NCBI RefSeq assembly: GCF_025717555.1
Contig: NZ_JAJIRP010000005.1
Location: forward strand, 62,001 to 126,000
DNA length: 64,000 nt
Direction: 5' to 3'
DNA from: Paucibacter sp. B2R-40
GTDB taxonomy: Bacteria; Pseudomonadota; Gammaproteobacteria; Burkholderiales; Burkholderiaceae_C
Below are positions 37,551-47,364 of this stretch, piece by piece. The translations under genes and the position numbers were made by a program. The notes beneath the pieces were generated by a model. That model was not told the origin of the DNA. It ran no database searches and saw nothing but the letters and a program-made list of their open reading frames with translations. The stretch's first letter is position 1. Every line of letters begins with the position of its first letter.

Positions 37551-37578
37551 GCAAAACGGCGCCAAACTCAGGCGCCGT
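37551..37578 (-). terminator. Rho-independent terminator after ispH
   Basis: ACGGCGCC (37556-37563) and GGCGCCGT (37571-37578) form an 8-bp GC-rich stem with a 7-base loop. On the minus strand it is followed by TTTTGCCTTTT. It lies about 20 bp after the ispH stop. Confidence 0.82.
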
Positions 37579-37598
37579 GTCTTAGCAAGGCGCGGTGG

Positions 37599-38585
37599 TC
37601 AAGATCGCGAGCTACCGAGCTCGGCCATCGATTTGTCGCCCAGCCCTTTGGGCAGCGGGAAGCGCACATGTTCCTCGACACCGGGCAGGCTGCGCACCGT
37701 GGTGGCACCGAGCTCGCGCAGACGCTGAATCACGGCCTGCACCAGCACATCGGGTGCCGAGGCGCCGGCGGTCAAACCAACGCGGGCGCGCCCTTCCAGC
37801 CATTCGGGCTTCAAATCAGCGGCCGCATCAACCATATGGCCCGGTGTGCCCAGGCGCTGGGCCAATTCGGCCAGGCGGTTGCTGTTGGAACTGGTCGGGC
37901 TGCCGACGACGATCACCACATCCACCTGCGGCGCCAAGACCTTGACCGCGTCTTGACGGTTTTGGGTGGCGTAGCAGATGTCTTGCTTCTTGGGCTCGCG
38001 CACTTGCGGGAAATGCTTTTTCACCGCCAGCAAGATTTCGGCCGCGTCGTCGACGCTGAGCGTGGTCTGCGTGACCACGGCCAGCTTGCTCGGGTCTTTG
38101 ACGCGCACATGGGCCACATCAGCCACTTCTTCCACCAGATAGATGCCTTCGTTGAGCTGGCCCATCGTGCCCTCGACCTCGGGATGCCCCTTGTGGCCGA
38201 TCATGATGAACTCGTAACCCTCGCGGTGCAGCTTGGCCACTTCCACATGCACCTTGGTGACCAAGGGGCAGGTCGCATCAAAAACAGCAAAGCCGCGCTC
38301 GGCCGCCTCGGCGCGCACCGCCTGGCTGACACCATGGGCGCTGAACACCAGCGTAGCACCGGGCGGAACCTCGGCCAGATCCTCGATAAAGATCGCGCCG
38401 CGCGACTTCAAGTCGTTGACCACATAAGTGTTGTGCACGATCTCGTGGCGCACGTAGATCGGCGCGCCGAATTTCACCAGCGCGCGCTCGACGATCTCGA
38501 TGGCGCGGTCCACGCCGGCGCAGAAACCGCGCGGCTCGGCCAGCAAGACTTCTTGAGGATTGCTAGACAGCAAGGCGTCGCTCAT
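37599..38585 (-). CDS. ispH: 4-hydroxy-3-methylbut-2-enyl diphosphate reductase
   Basis: This 328-residue iron-sulfur enzyme makes IPP and DMAPP at the end of the MEP isoprenoid pathway. The three cluster cysteines are in [12 protein letters not shown] (about 21), [12 protein letters not shown] (about 105) and [11 protein letters not shown] (about 203). Catalytic histidines are in VRHEIVHN and SAHGVS, and [11 protein letters not shown] binds the diphosphate. The ATG at 38585 is 1 bp after the fkpB stop. fkpB-ispH order is conserved in proteobacteria. Confidence 0.97.
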   Translation of the reverse strand: MSDALLSSNPQEVLLAEPRGFCAGVDRAIEIVERALVKFGAPIYVRHEIVHNTYVVNDLKSRGAIFIEDLAEVPPGATLVFSAHGVSQAVRAEAAERGFAVFDATCPLVTKVHVEVAKLHREGYEFIMIGHKGHPEVEGTMGQLNEGIYLVEEVADVAHVRVKDPSKLAVVTQTTLSVDDAAEILLAVKKHFPQVREPKKQDICYATQNRQDAVKVLAPQVDVVIVVGSPTSSNSNRLAELAQRLGTPGHMVDAAADLKPEWLEGRARVGLTAGASAPDVLVQAVIQRLRELGATTVRSLPGVEEHVRFPLPKGLGDKSMAELGSSRS

Positions 38586-38586
38586 T

Positions 38587-39030
38587 TCACAGCACCCCGA
38601 TCACATGGACTTCAAAGCTGACCGGCTGGCCCGCCAGCGGATGGTTGAAGTCAAACAGCAGCCAGTCGGGGCCGACTTCGCGCACGCTGCCGGCATAGCT
38701 GCCCTGCCCGTCCGGGGTCGGGAACTGGATCACATCGCCGACGCTGTATTGCTCGTCGGGGTCGCCCAGCTCATGCAGCAGGCTCAGCTTGACGCGCTGC
38801 ATCAGCTGCTGGTTGTGATCGCCAAAGGCTTCGCCCGGCGCCAGCTCGATCTGCGTGCGCACGCCCTCGGCCAGACCGATCAGTTTTGCCTCGATGGCGG
38901 GCGACAACTGACCGCTGCCCAGCGACAGCGTCGCGGGTTTGTCGGCGAAGGTATTGATCACATCGCTGCCGTCGGGCCCGGCCAGGCGGTAATGCAAGGT
39001 CAAAAATGATCCGGCTTGGATGAGATTCAT
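38587..39030 (-). CDS. fkpB: FKBP-type peptidyl-prolyl isomerase, SlpA/FkpB type
   Basis: This 147-residue protein has the SlyD/SlpA-type FKBP fold with an insert-in-flap domain. [21 protein letters not shown] opens it, [22 protein letters not shown] is the FKBP loop, and [21 protein letters not shown] closes it. It folds proline bonds in the cytoplasm. It is followed by ispH with 1 bp between, the same pair as in E. coli. It lacks a metal-binding His-rich tail, so it is SlpA rather than SlyD. Confidence 0.94.
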   Translation of the reverse strand: MNLIQAGSFLTLHYRLAGPDGSDVINTFADKPATLSLGSGQLSPAIEAKLIGLAEGVRTQIELAPGEAFGDHNQQLMQRVKLSLLHELGDPDEQYSVGDVIQFPTPDGQGSYAGSVREVGPDWLLFDFNHPLAGQPVSFEVHVIGVL

Positions 39031-39123
39031 GAGGACAATGTTGGATAGACTGCGCGGATTTTAGGGCCTCTACACTCGCAGCCCGCCCCGCGCCGAAGAA
39101 TCTCCCCCGAACCCAGTGCCCCC

Positions 39124-39798
39124 ATGCCCCTCAGCCAGCTGCCACCCGACGCACGCCCACGCGAAAAGCTGCTCGCCCGCGGCCCGCAGGCGCTGGCGGA
39201 CGCCGAGCTGTTGGCGCTTTTGCTGCGCACAGGCATCCAGGGCACGCCGGTCTTACAACTGGCGCAAGACCTGCTTGATCAGTTCGGCGGCTGGCACGGG
39301 CTGCTGCATGCCGGGGTGAGCGACTTGGCCAAGGTCAGGGGTTTGGGGCCGGCCAAGCAGGCCGAAATAGCCGCGGTTCTCGAAATCGCCCGGCGCTCGC
39401 TTTTGCAGGAACTGGCACAACGCCCGGTGTTTGACGCACCGGACGCGGTCAAGCAATTCATCCGCCTCAAGCTGGCTGGCTTGACGCATGAAGTCTTCGC
39501 CGTGCTGTTTCTGGATGCCCAGCACCGCTTGATCGCGATGGAAGAAATGTTTCGCGGCAGTCTGACGCAAACCTCGGTCTACCCCAGAGAAGTCGTCAAG
39601 CGTGGGCTGGATTTGGGTGCGGCCGCCGTGATCCTGACCCACAACCACCCTTCCGGGGTGGCCGAGCCTTCGCGCTCGGATGAATTGCTGACCCAGGCCT
39701 TGAAAGCGGCGCTGGCCTTGGTCGATGTGCGCGTCCTTGACCATCTGGTGGTCGGCTCGGGCGAGGTGATTTCGATGGCCGAACGAGGGCTGATGTGA
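39124..39798 (+). CDS. radC: RadC/YeeS-family JAMM-domain protein
   Basis: This 224-residue protein has a helix-hairpin-helix near the N terminus ([20 protein letters not shown]). The C-terminal JAMM/MPN+ metalloprotease-like fold has [20 protein letters not shown] and the metal motif [14 protein letters not shown]. The role of RadC is uncertain; it is no longer regarded as a recombination factor. The gene is divergent from fkpB. Its final ATG-TGA overlaps the GTG start of the Smr gene. Confidence 0.95.
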   Translation: MPLSQLPPDARPREKLLARGPQALADAELLALLLRTGIQGTPVLQLAQDLLDQFGGWHGLLHAGVSDLAKVRGLGPAKQAEIAAVLEIARRSLLQELAQRPVFDAPDAVKQFIRLKLAGLTHEVFAVLFLDAQHRLIAMEEMFRGSLTQTSVYPREVVKRGLDLGAAAVILTHNHPSGVAEPSRSDELLTQALKAALALVDVRVLDHLVVGSGEVISMAERGLM

Positions 39799-40451
39799 AG
39801 CCGGCACCAACTCCAACGCTGCACAGCCTGCAAGAACTCAAGTTGTTTCAGCGCGAACTGGCCCAGCGCCGCAAAGCGGCCGAGGCGCAGGCCGCGCGGC
39901 TGGCCGCAGCGGCGCGTGCCGCCGATCAGGAGCGGCGCTTGTTCGAGCTGAGCATAGGCAGCATCACGCCGCTGCCCTGCGATGCGCGTGCACCTCAACA
40001 CCGGGTGTTGCCACTGCCCGAACCGCTGCAACGCGAAGCCGATGAACGCCTGGTGATGCAACAGGCCTTGTCGGATGACTTCGATGTGGAGTCGCTGCTG
40101 GAGACCGACGACAGCCTGTCGTTTCGCCGCCCCGAGATCAGCGACGAGGTGCTGCGCAAGCTGCGCCGGGGCCACTGGAGCTTGCAAGCCCAGCTTGATT
40201 TGCACGGTCTGCGCACCGATCAAGCCCGCGAGGCGCTGGGCAACTTTGTGCAAGATTGTGCAAGGCGCGGCCTGCGCTGTGTGCGCGTGGTGCACGGCAA
40301 GGGCCATGGTTCGCCAGGCCGCGAGCCCGTCTTGAAGGCACGCGTGCGGCGCTGGCTGGTGCAAAAACAACAGGTCTTGGGCTTTGTGCAGGCGCGCGCC
40401 AGTGATGGCGGCAGCGGTGCTTTGATGGTCTTGTTGCAACAAGTCGGCTGA
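39795..40451 (+). CDS. Smr-domain protein (MutS2 C-terminal-like endonuclease fold)
   Basis: This 218-residue protein has an N-terminal coiled-coil segment ([20 protein letters not shown]) and a C-terminal Smr domain (about 130-215). Smr motifs are [15 protein letters not shown] and [16 protein letters not shown]. Smr domains have nicking endonuclease activity in other proteins. The start is a GTG at 39795 that overlaps the radC stop (GTGA), so translation is probably coupled. Function in the cell is not known. Confidence 0.92.
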   Translation: MKPAPTPTLHSLQELKLFQRELAQRRKAAEAQAARLAAAARAADQERRLFELSIGSITPLPCDARAPQHRVLPLPEPLQREADERLVMQQALSDDFDVESLLETDDSLSFRRPEISDEVLRKLRRGHWSLQAQLDLHGLRTDQAREALGNFVQDCARRGLRCVRVVHGKGHGSPGREPVLKARVRRWLVQKQQVLGFVQARASDGGSGALMVLLQQVG

Positions 40452-40482
40452 ACATGCTGCGGCTCGCACCGACAATCGAGCC

Positions 40483-40890
40483 ATGCAAGACTCAGAACTC
40501 ACCCCAGCCACCGCGAGCCTGTTCGATCTGCTCGGCGGCGAGGCCGGCATCCGCCGCATGGTCGATGCTTTTTATGACCATATGGACCTGGATCCGCCAT
40601 TCGCCCTGATTCGCGCCTTGCATCCGGCCACGCTGGACGGCTCGCGCGACAAACTGCATTGGTTTTTATGCGGCTGGTCGGGCGGGCCGGATCTGTATAT
40701 CGAGCGCTTTGGCCACCCGCGCCTGCGTGCGCGCCACCTGCCCTACCCGATCGGCATTGCCGAGCGAGATCAATGGCTGGCCTGCATGAAGCTCGCCATG
40801 CAGGACAGCGGCTTGGACCCCGATCTGCAGCAGCGCCTAGGAGAGTCGTTCCAAGCCACGGCAGACTGGATGCGCAACCGCGGGGTTTGA
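40483..40890 (+). CDS. Group II truncated haemoglobin
   Basis: This 135-residue protein fits truncated haemoglobin group II (YjbI type). LFDLLGGEAGIRRMVDAFYDHM is the A-B helix start with the B10 tyrosine. RARHLPYPIG holds the proximal histidine, and the following DQWLACM holds the G8 tryptophan typical of group II. Possible roles are O2 or NO handling. It lies 31 bp after the Smr gene and may share its transcript. Confidence 0.9.
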   Translation: MQDSELTPATASLFDLLGGEAGIRRMVDAFYDHMDLDPPFALIRALHPATLDGSRDKLHWFLCGWSGGPDLYIERFGHPRLRARHLPYPIGIAERDQWLACMKLAMQDSGLDPDLQQRLGESFQATADWMRNRGV

Positions 40891-40900
40891 GCTGCTGGCC

Positions 40901-41737
40901 TCAGGCCAAGAGTTTGTTCGCCAGGGCCTTGATCGCCTGCGCGGCGTCACTGCCGGGGTAATGCTCGAGTACCAACTGGCGTTTGAGCACCGCCTGGCGC
41001 ACGGTTTGGTCACTCTTGACCTCACCCATCAACTCCAGCTTGAACGGGTGTCCAGGCTGCGAACCGACAAAGCGCTGCAAGACCTGCTGCAACTGGCCGC
41101 AGATCAGCTTGCCTTCGCCGACCCGGTTGGCCTGGTTGACCAGCAAACCAACCTCGCGCCGGCCTTGCTGCGTGGCCAATACCTTGATGGTGGCATAAGC
41201 ATCGGTCAGCGAGGTGGGCTCCGGAGTGGCGACCACCAAGACGTCGGCGGCCATCGAAATCGAGAACAGCACGACGTCCGAAATGCCAGCGCCGGTATCG
41301 AGCAGCACCCAGTCGAAACGCGGCTTGACCAACTCCAGAATATGCAGCAGTTTGTCGCGTACATCGGGCGTCAGGCGCGAGTACTCGACCATGCCCGAGC
41401 CGGCCAGCAAGACCGAGAAGCCGCACGGAGCCGGCAAGATGGCCTGCTCCAAGGTCGCCTTTTCGGTGAACACATCATGCAAGGTCAGCTTGGGATGCAG
41501 GTTCAGCACCACATCCAAATTGGCCAAGCCCAAATCGGCATCCAGCACCAAGACCTTTTGACCCCGCATGGCCAAAGCAGCGGCCAAGTTGGCGGTAACG
41601 AAAGTCTTGCCGACACCGCCTTTGCCGCTGGTGACGGCCAGCGTGCGAGCGCCACCTTTACCCGTCACGGGGCGAGATGAGCCGGGCGAGAAAGCGCCAG
41701 CGCCAGGTACAGCAGGATCTGTTGTTGTCGTACTCAT
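40901..41737 (-). CDS. flhG: FlhG/FleN-type MinD-like ATPase
   Basis: This 278-residue ParA/MinD ATPase has the deviant Walker A motif SGKGGVGKTFVTANLAAAL (about 37-55), LVLDADLGLANLDVVL, and DWVLLDTGAGISDVVLFS. FlhG proteins set flagellar number and placement. The lack of a MinD amphipathic C-terminal helix and the LANLDVVLNL pattern favour FlhG over MinD. Its ATG overlaps the stop of the upstream GGDEF gene. The usual partner flhF is not beside it. Confidence 0.88.
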   Translation of the reverse strand: MSTTTTDPAVPGAGAFSPGSSRPVTGKGGARTLAVTSGKGGVGKTFVTANLAAALAMRGQKVLVLDADLGLANLDVVLNLHPKLTLHDVFTEKATLEQAILPAPCGFSVLLAGSGMVEYSRLTPDVRDKLLHILELVKPRFDWVLLDTGAGISDVVLFSISMAADVLVVATPEPTSLTDAYATIKVLATQQGRREVGLLVNQANRVGEGKLICGQLQQVLQRFVGSQPGHPFKLELMGEVKSDQTVRQAVLKRQLVLEHYPGSDAAQAIKALANKLLA

Positions 41738-42543
41738 TCACTGTCCTGTTGCGTTACTGCAAACAACATGCCCTTTTCCTCGGCACTGACCAAGGATTCA
41801 ATTTGTGTCTCAAGGCAGGCTCGGTTGCGCCCCTCCGCCTTGGCGCGGTAGAGCTGGCGGTCGGCCCGCTCCATCCATAACAGCGATGACGACCGGACCC
41901 ACTGCGGCGCAAACGCACCGCCCAGGCTGATCGTTACCGCCAAAATCTGCCCCGAGGCGACCTCGACGCGTAATTCAGACACTCGCTCACGCAAGCGCTC
42001 GGCCACCATCGCGCCAAAACTCGGCGCGCATTTGGGCAGCACGATGCCAAACTCCTCACCACCCACGCGCGCCACCGTATCCATCGGGCGCACCACCTGG
42101 TTCAAGGCCCCGGCCACCGCCTTGATCACCAAATCACCGGCCGCGTGGCCATAGGTGTCGTTGACGGCCTTGAAATGGTCGATGTCCACCGCCAACAACA
42201 AGGCCGACTCGCCGGAACGAGCAACCCGGTCCACCTCACGTGACAAGGCCATCTCGAAGCTGCGGCGATTGACCAAACCGGTCAGCGCGTCCTTGCTGGA
42301 TAAATCACACAGGGCGTCGATCACGCCCTGAACCCAAGTCTCGCTATAGGGCTCAGCCTCGGGCAACAAGGCTCCGGCCTGCTGCAAAAGCTGCAAGGCC
42401 AGGTCGAGCTGCAAGCGGCGCGCATCGAATGGAGGGGATTGGGAGCTTGATTCCAAGGTATTCCAAGGTGTGCCAAGGTGTTTGAGGGCCAGTGCATGCC
42501 TGGTGCGGAGCCAGTCTAGCAGTACAAAAACTCGGCCCAGCAT
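41734..42543 (-). CDS. GGDEF-domain diguanylate cyclase coupled to flhG
   Basis: This 269-residue protein has a short helical N-terminal region and a GGDEF domain (about 85-245). The active site is GGEEF in ARVGGEEFGIVLPK, and RPMD five residues upstream is the I-site. LAVDIDHFKAVNDTYGHAAGD holds the metal and base-binding residues, so it should make cyclic di-GMP. Its stop overlaps the flhG start (ATGA). The ATG at 42543 has no clear ribosome site. A 10-bp triplicated repeat lies about 65-90 bp into the frame. Confidence 0.88.
   Translation of the reverse strand: MLGRVFVLLDWLRTRHALALKHLGTPWNTLESSSQSPPFDARRLQLDLALQLLQQAGALLPEAEPYSETWVQGVIDALCDLSSKDALTGLVNRRSFEMALSREVDRVARSGESALLLAVDIDHFKAVNDTYGHAAGDLVIKAVAGALNQVVRPMDTVARVGGEEFGIVLPKCAPSFGAMVAERLRERVSELRVEVASGQILAVTISLGGAFAPQWVRSSSLLWMERADRQLYRAKAEGRNRACLETQIESLVSAEEKGMLFAVTQQDSE
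42451..42480. repeat. Three tandem 10-bp repeats near the start of the GGDEF gene
   Basis: The plus-strand units are TTCCAAGGTA, TTCCAAGGTG and TGCCAAGGTG. They lie in the 5' coding part of the minus-strand GGDEF gene. As 10 is not a multiple of three, a change in copy number would shift the frame. Confidence 0.8.
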
Positions 42544-42673
42544 GCAAACAAGCCTGTGTTGATGGGCCTGTTTGCTCTATGCTGGCAAGCGCTCTCGGGC
42601 CAAACTTGCCGCCAGAGCAAAATCAGACCTCGGCTCACCCTGAGCCGACCCGAACAACAAGCGAGCCCAACAC

Positions 42674-43525
42674 ATGTCCACTGCACCAAGCGCCGCAGGC
42701 GCAGAAGTGATTGACCACGAGTTCGGTTTCAGCCGGACCGACTTTGACCGGGTGCGTGAGCTGATTTACAAGCATGCGGGCATCAGCCTGCATGAAGGCA
42801 AACATGCCATGGTCTACAGCCGCCTGTCCAGGCGTCTGCGCGACACCGGCCACAAGTCTTTCTCGGCCTATTTGCAATGGCTGGAAAGCTCCACCGGCGC
42901 GCAAAGCACCCAGGAATGGCAGGAATTCGTCAATTGCCTGACCACCAATTTGACCTCCTTCTTCCGCGAGGAGCATCACTTCCACGCGCTGGTCGACGAC
43001 CTCAAGCCGCTGGCCGGCAAGCCGGTCAGGATCTGGTGCTGCGCGGCGTCCACCGGCGAGGAGCCCTACTCGATCGCTATGACCTGCAGCGAGGCACTCG
43101 GCGCCAATGCACAGGTACAGATCAGCGCCAGCGACATCGACACCAATGTGCTCGTCACTGCCAAGCGCGGGGTCTACAACGCCGACGCCCGTGGCCTGGA
43201 TCAAACGCGGCTGCGCAACTTCTTCATGCGCGGCACCGGCGACAACGCCGGGCGCATTCGCGTCAAGCCGGAATTGCAGCGCTGGATCGACTTCCGCTCC
43301 TTGAACCTGATGGATGCGCAATGGTCACTGGGCGAGCCCTTTCATATCGTGTTCTGCCGCAACGTGATGATCTACTTTGACCCGCCGACCCAGCGCAAGG
43401 TCTTGGAGCGCATTCACAAGGTGATGCGGCCGCACGGGCTCTTGTTCGTCGGGCATTCGGAGAACTTCACCGAGTCCAAGGATCTGTTCCGCCTGCGCGG
43501 CAAGACCATCTACGAGCGCGTCTGA
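42674..43525 (+). CDS. cheR: Chemotaxis protein methyltransferase CheR
   Basis: This 283-residue enzyme methylates chemoreceptor glutamates with S-adenosylmethionine. The N-terminal helical domain has RELIYKHAGISLHEGKHAMV. The SAM domain has NLTSFFREEHHF, RIWCCAASTGEEPYSIAM (glycine motif) and HIVFCRNVMIYFD. The C-terminal part ends LFVGHSENFT. It heads cheR-cheD-cheB on the plus strand. No cheA, cheW or cheY is seen in the window. Confidence 0.95.
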   Translation: MSTAPSAAGAEVIDHEFGFSRTDFDRVRELIYKHAGISLHEGKHAMVYSRLSRRLRDTGHKSFSAYLQWLESSTGAQSTQEWQEFVNCLTTNLTSFFREEHHFHALVDDLKPLAGKPVRIWCCAASTGEEPYSIAMTCSEALGANAQVQISASDIDTNVLVTAKRGVYNADARGLDQTRLRNFFMRGTGDNAGRIRVKPELQRWIDFRSLNLMDAQWSLGEPFHIVFCRNVMIYFDPPTQRKVLERIHKVMRPHGLLFVGHSENFTESKDLFRLRGKTIYERV

Positions 43526-43585
43526 TGTTAGGCCTCAGCGCAGTCGCAACCCATCAGTCAGCAGCCTCGCGGCCGATATAAAAAC

Positions 43586-44260
43586 ATGAGCACCTCCCCC
43601 GCCTCCTCCGGTGCCGGCTCCGGCGCGATGTTCTCAAACAGCCCGGGTGCCGCCCGGGTCACCCAGCTCAAGGCGATGCCGCGCAAGAACGGCGAGGCCT
43701 CGTTCTTTTTTTACGACGCGCATTTCAAGAACGCCGCCGTCAAGATCTTGCCGGGCGAGTATTTCGTCGACAACGAAGACATTCTGGTCATGACCACGCT
43801 GGGCTCCTGCATCGCGGCATGCCTGTGGGACCGGCACGCACAAATCGGCGGTATGAATCACTTCATGTTGCCCGAGGGCAGCGGGGACTCTGGACGTTAT
43901 GGCTCGTTCGCGATGGAGTTGCTGATCAATGAAATGATGAAGCGCGGCGCCGCCAAAAGCCGCATGGAAGCCAAGATTTTTGGCGGCGGCGCGGTGATCG
44001 CGGGCATGAACACCATCAATGTCGGTGAACGCAACACCAATTTCGTCATCGACTATCTGAAAACAGAACGCATTCCCATCGTCTCAAAAGACGTGATGGA
44101 CATTTACCCGCGCAAGGTCTGCTTTTTGCCGCACAGCGGCAAGGCCATGGTGAAGCGTCTGGCCCCGGCCAACACCGATGCCTTGGTGCAACAAGACCGC
44201 GCCGCCGCACAGAAAGCTCAACCGGTGGTCGCCACAGGCGGCTCGGTCGACCTGTTCTGA
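43586..44260 (+). CDS. cheD: Chemoreceptor glutamine deamidase CheD
   Basis: This 224-residue enzyme deamidates chemoreceptor glutamines. VMTTLGSCIAACLWD has the catalytic cysteine and IGGMNHFMLPEG the histidine; AKIFGGGAVIAGMNTINVGERN and ERIPIVSKDVMDIYPRKVCF follow. The N-terminal 40 residues are low-complexity and Ser/Ala-rich. It lies 60 bp after cheR and 27 bp before cheB. Confidence 0.94.
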   Translation: MSTSPASSGAGSGAMFSNSPGAARVTQLKAMPRKNGEASFFFYDAHFKNAAVKILPGEYFVDNEDILVMTTLGSCIAACLWDRHAQIGGMNHFMLPEGSGDSGRYGSFAMELLINEMMKRGAAKSRMEAKIFGGGAVIAGMNTINVGERNTNFVIDYLKTERIPIVSKDVMDIYPRKVCFLPHSGKAMVKRLAPANTDALVQQDRAAAQKAQPVVATGGSVDLF

Positions 44261-44287
44261 GCCTCACCCCGCTAGGAGAAGTACTCG

Positions 44288-45400
44288 ATGGCCAAAATCA
44301 CTGTTGTGGTGGTGGATGACTCGGCGCTGGTGCGCAGCATCCTGACCGAAATCATCAACCGCCAACCCGATATGGAATGCATTGGCGCCGCCGCCGACCC
44401 GCTGCTGGCGCGTGAAATGATCCGCACCCTCAACCCCGATGTCATCACCCTGGACATTGAAATGCCCAAGATGGACGGGCTGGACTTTTTGTCACGCCTG
44501 ATGCGCTTGCGGCCGATGCCGGTGGTGATGGTGTCCACGCTGACCGAACGCGGCGCTGAAGTGACCATGAAGGCCTTGGAGCTGGGCGCGGTCGACTTTG
44601 TCGCCAAGCCCAAAATCGGCGTCGCTGACGGCATCCGCCTGTTGGCCGATGACATCACCGACAAGATCCGCATCGCCTCAAAAGCCCATATCCGGCGCAG
44701 CCATGCGGCGTTGGCTCCGGCTGCCGCAACTGGCGGGGCCAGCCACGCCGGCGCCGCGCCGCCACCCAAGCCCGTCACCATGGCCAGCCTGGGGCGCTTG
44801 TCGACCGAGAAAATCATCTTCATCGGCGCCTCCACCGGCGGCACCGAGGCGACCAAGGATGTCTTGATCAACCTGCCGGCCGACTGCCCGGCCGTCGTCA
44901 TCACCCAGCATATGCCGCCCGGCTTCACCAAAAGCTACGCCGCAAGGCTGGACAGCCTGTGCCGGATTCGTGTCAAGGAAGCCAGCGACGGCGAGCGGAT
45001 TCTGCCGGGACATGGCTATATCGCCCCCGGAGGCTTTCACCTCAGCGTCGAGCGCTCAGGCGCCAACTACATTGCCCGCGTGCAAGACGGTGAACCGGTC
45101 AATCGCCACAAACCTTCGGTCGAAGTCTTGTTCAACTCCGCCGCCCGCGTAGTCGGGCAAAACGCGCTGGGCATCATGCTGACCGGCATGGGTGCCGACG
45201 GTGCCAAGGCGATGAAAGTGATGAAAGATGCCGGGGCCTATAACTTCGTGCAGGACGAGGCGACTTGCGTCGTCTTCGGCATGCCGCGCGAGGCCATCGC
45301 GGCAGGCGCTGCCGATGAGGTTTTGCCGCTGCCGCAAATTGCTGTTCGTTTGATCGAGCGGCTGCGCAGCACGGCCGGCATGTCCATGAACCGGGTCTAA
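44288..45400 (+). CDS. cheB: Protein-glutamate methylesterase CheB
   Basis: This 370-residue response regulator removes receptor methyl groups. The receiver has DDSALVRS and phosphoacceptor Asp56 in [15 protein letters not shown]. The esterase domain has [11 protein letters not shown] (serine), [18 protein letters not shown] (histidine) and [16 protein letters not shown] (aspartate). AGGAGA precedes the ATG at 44288. It is the last gene of cheR-cheD-cheB. Confidence 0.95.
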   Translation: MAKITVVVVDDSALVRSILTEIINRQPDMECIGAAADPLLAREMIRTLNPDVITLDIEMPKMDGLDFLSRLMRLRPMPVVMVSTLTERGAEVTMKALELGAVDFVAKPKIGVADGIRLLADDITDKIRIASKAHIRRSHAALAPAAATGGASHAGAAPPPKPVTMASLGRLSTEKIIFIGASTGGTEATKDVLINLPADCPAVVITQHMPPGFTKSYAARLDSLCRIRVKEASDGERILPGHGYIAPGGFHLSVERSGANYIARVQDGEPVNRHKPSVEVLFNSAARVVGQNALGIMLTGMGADGAKAMKVMKDAGAYNFVQDEATCVVFGMPREAIAAGAADEVLPLPQIAVRLIERLRSTAGMSMNRV

Positions 45401-45564
45401 GACCAGGGTCTGACAGCCGGATTCAAAATACCGGGGCTGAGCGAGCAGCGTCAAAGGCCCGGCAGCACAGGCAAGTGCCGGCAACTTTTCACGCCCAAAT
45501 CCAATTTGTTTCAAATTGTTTGCCGTTTCGTGGCCCTGTCATCAATGGTGGGCAGCATGGCGGC

Positions 45565-47364
45565 ATGACGACGATCACCTCCTTCATGCCCGCTCGAACC
45601 CAGGAGCGCCCGGCTCCACTGCGGGCTCAGACCCTGATAGCCGAAGACCTGCTGACCACCTTGTTTCAACCCATCGTCCAGTTGGACTGCGGTTTGATCT
45701 ATGGGCACGAAGCATTGGTACGCGGCCCGGTAGGCAGCGCACTCGAGTATCCAGACGCGCTCTTCGCGGCCGGCCGCCGCGAAGGCTTGACGGTCGAGTT
45801 GGAAGTGCGCTGCGCCGTCCAGGCCTTGAAGGATTGGAGTCAACAAAAACTCGGTGGCCGGCTCTTGATCAATATGAGCGCCACCGCGCTGACGCATGCG
45901 CTGCGCGACGAGCATGGCCGTGGCGGCCTGTTCAGCGACGAATCGTTTGGTGTTGCACCCAGCAGCATCATGATCGAGTTGACCGAGCATGAGCGTGTCA
46001 CCGATATCGAGAACCTGCGCCGCGCCATCACCGCAGTGCGCCGCCAAGGTGTGGGCATTGCCCTGGATGACTTCGGCGACGGCCGCTCCTCGCTGCGGCT
46101 GTGGTCCGAGATCCAACCCGACATCGTCAAGATCGATAAATATTTCAGCCACGATTTGCCGGCCCATGCCGAGAAGCTGCAGACCTTCCGCGCGCTCTTG
46201 CAACTGGCCGAAACCTTCGGCGCGCAATTGATCGCCGAAGGCATTGAAAGCACTGAAGAGCTGCGCGTGCTGCGTGATTTAGGCGTGACCTTCGGCCAGG
46301 GCTGGTTGATTGGGCGCCCTACCCCGCAAGGCGCTACCGAAGCCTTGGCGGCGGCCCGTACCGTGCTGGCCAGCAGCGACATCGCCGTGCTGCCCGAGCT
46401 GCGCCGCGCCTCCAGCAATGGTGTGACGGCCGAGCGCTTGATGATGGAAGCCGTGACGGTGCGCGAAGATGCCAGCCATGAGCAGCTGTTTCGCCTCTTC
46501 AATGAACATGAGCAGTTGCACGCGATTGCGGTGCTCAATGAAAAGAGCGAGCCGGTCGCCTTGGTGGACCGCAGCCAGTTCATCAACCGCTGGGCCAAGC
46601 CCTTCTTCAACGACTTGTATGGTCGTCACGCCTGCACCTTGTTCGCCAACTCGTCACCGTTGATCGTTGACGCCGACACCGGCATCGAGGCCTTGACCAC
46701 CGTGCTGACCTCGGCCGACCAGCGCTATCTGCGTGAAGGCTTCATCATCACGCGGGATGGCCGCTACCTCGGCCTGGGCACCGGCGAGCAACTGGTGCGT
46801 TCGGTCACCGAAGCCCGCATCGAAGCCGCTCGCCACGCCAACCCGCTGACCTTCTTGCCCGGCAATATTCCGATCAGCCAGCACATTGGTCGCCTTCTGG
46901 CCAGCGGGCGCGGCTTTGTCGCCGCCTATGCCGACTTGAATCACTTCAAGCCCTTCAATGACGAATACGGCTACTGGCGCGGCGACGAAATGATCCGCCT
47001 GGTGGCGCGCGTCGCCAGCAGTCATTGCGACAGCCAGCGCGACTTTCTCGGCCACGTCGGTGGCGACGACTTTGTGATGCTGTTCCAAAGCGATGACTGG
47101 GAGCTGCGCTGCGAGCAGATCGTCGAGCGTTTCAATGACCTGGCGCGCAATCTCTTCGACGCCGCCGCGCTGCAAGCCGGCGGCATCATGGCCGAGGACC
47201 GCCACGGTGATATGCGCTTCCACCCCTGCACCACGCTGAGCATTGGTGCGGTACGCATTGCCCCCGGCGCGCTGCAGCGGCCCGAGCAAGTCGCGAGTGC
47301 GGCCGCCACTGCCAAGCGCCATGCCAAGCATGAGCAGCTCAGCGTGTATGTGATGGCCGCTTAG
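45565..47364 (+). CDS. EAL-CBS-GGDEF cyclic di-GMP signalling protein
   Basis: This 599-residue cytoplasmic protein has three parts. The EAL domain (about 20-250) keeps EALVRGP, the metal asparagine in LINMSATAL, IELTEHERVTD, LDDFGDGRSSLR, KIDKYFS and IAEGIES, so it should degrade cyclic di-GMP. CBS-like repeats (about 285-400) may bind a nucleotide. The GGDEF domain (about 430-595) reads VGGDDF, where the usual fourth residue is E, so synthase activity is doubtful. The ATG at 45565 is one of several candidates without a strong ribosome site. The gene ends in a triplicated ATGGCCGCTTAG. Confidence 0.87.
   Translation: MTTITSFMPARTQERPAPLRAQTLIAEDLLTTLFQPIVQLDCGLIYGHEALVRGPVGSALEYPDALFAAGRREGLTVELEVRCAVQALKDWSQQKLGGRLLINMSATALTHALRDEHGRGGLFSDESFGVAPSSIMIELTEHERVTDIENLRRAITAVRRQGVGIALDDFGDGRSSLRLWSEIQPDIVKIDKYFSHDLPAHAEKLQTFRALLQLAETFGAQLIAEGIESTEELRVLRDLGVTFGQGWLIGRPTPQGATEALAAARTVLASSDIAVLPELRRASSNGVTAERLMMEAVTVREDASHEQLFRLFNEHEQLHAIAVLNEKSEPVALVDRSQFINRWAKPFFNDLYGRHACTLFANSSPLIVDADTGIEALTTVLTSADQRYLREGFIITRDGRYLGLGTGEQLVRSVTEARIEAARHANPLTFLPGNIPISQHIGRLLASGRGFVAAYADLNHFKPFNDEYGYWRGDEMIRLVARVASSHCDSQRDFLGHVGGDDFVMLFQSDDWELRCEQIVERFNDLARNLFDAAALQAGGIMAEDRHGDMRFHPCTTLSIGAVRIAPGALQRPEQVASAAATAKRHAKHEQLSVYVMAA

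Noticed and set aside
43568-43585. GCCGATAT just before cheD, resembling a sigma-28 -10 element
   Set aside because: No TAAA -35 at the right spacing and it lies directly before the start codon.
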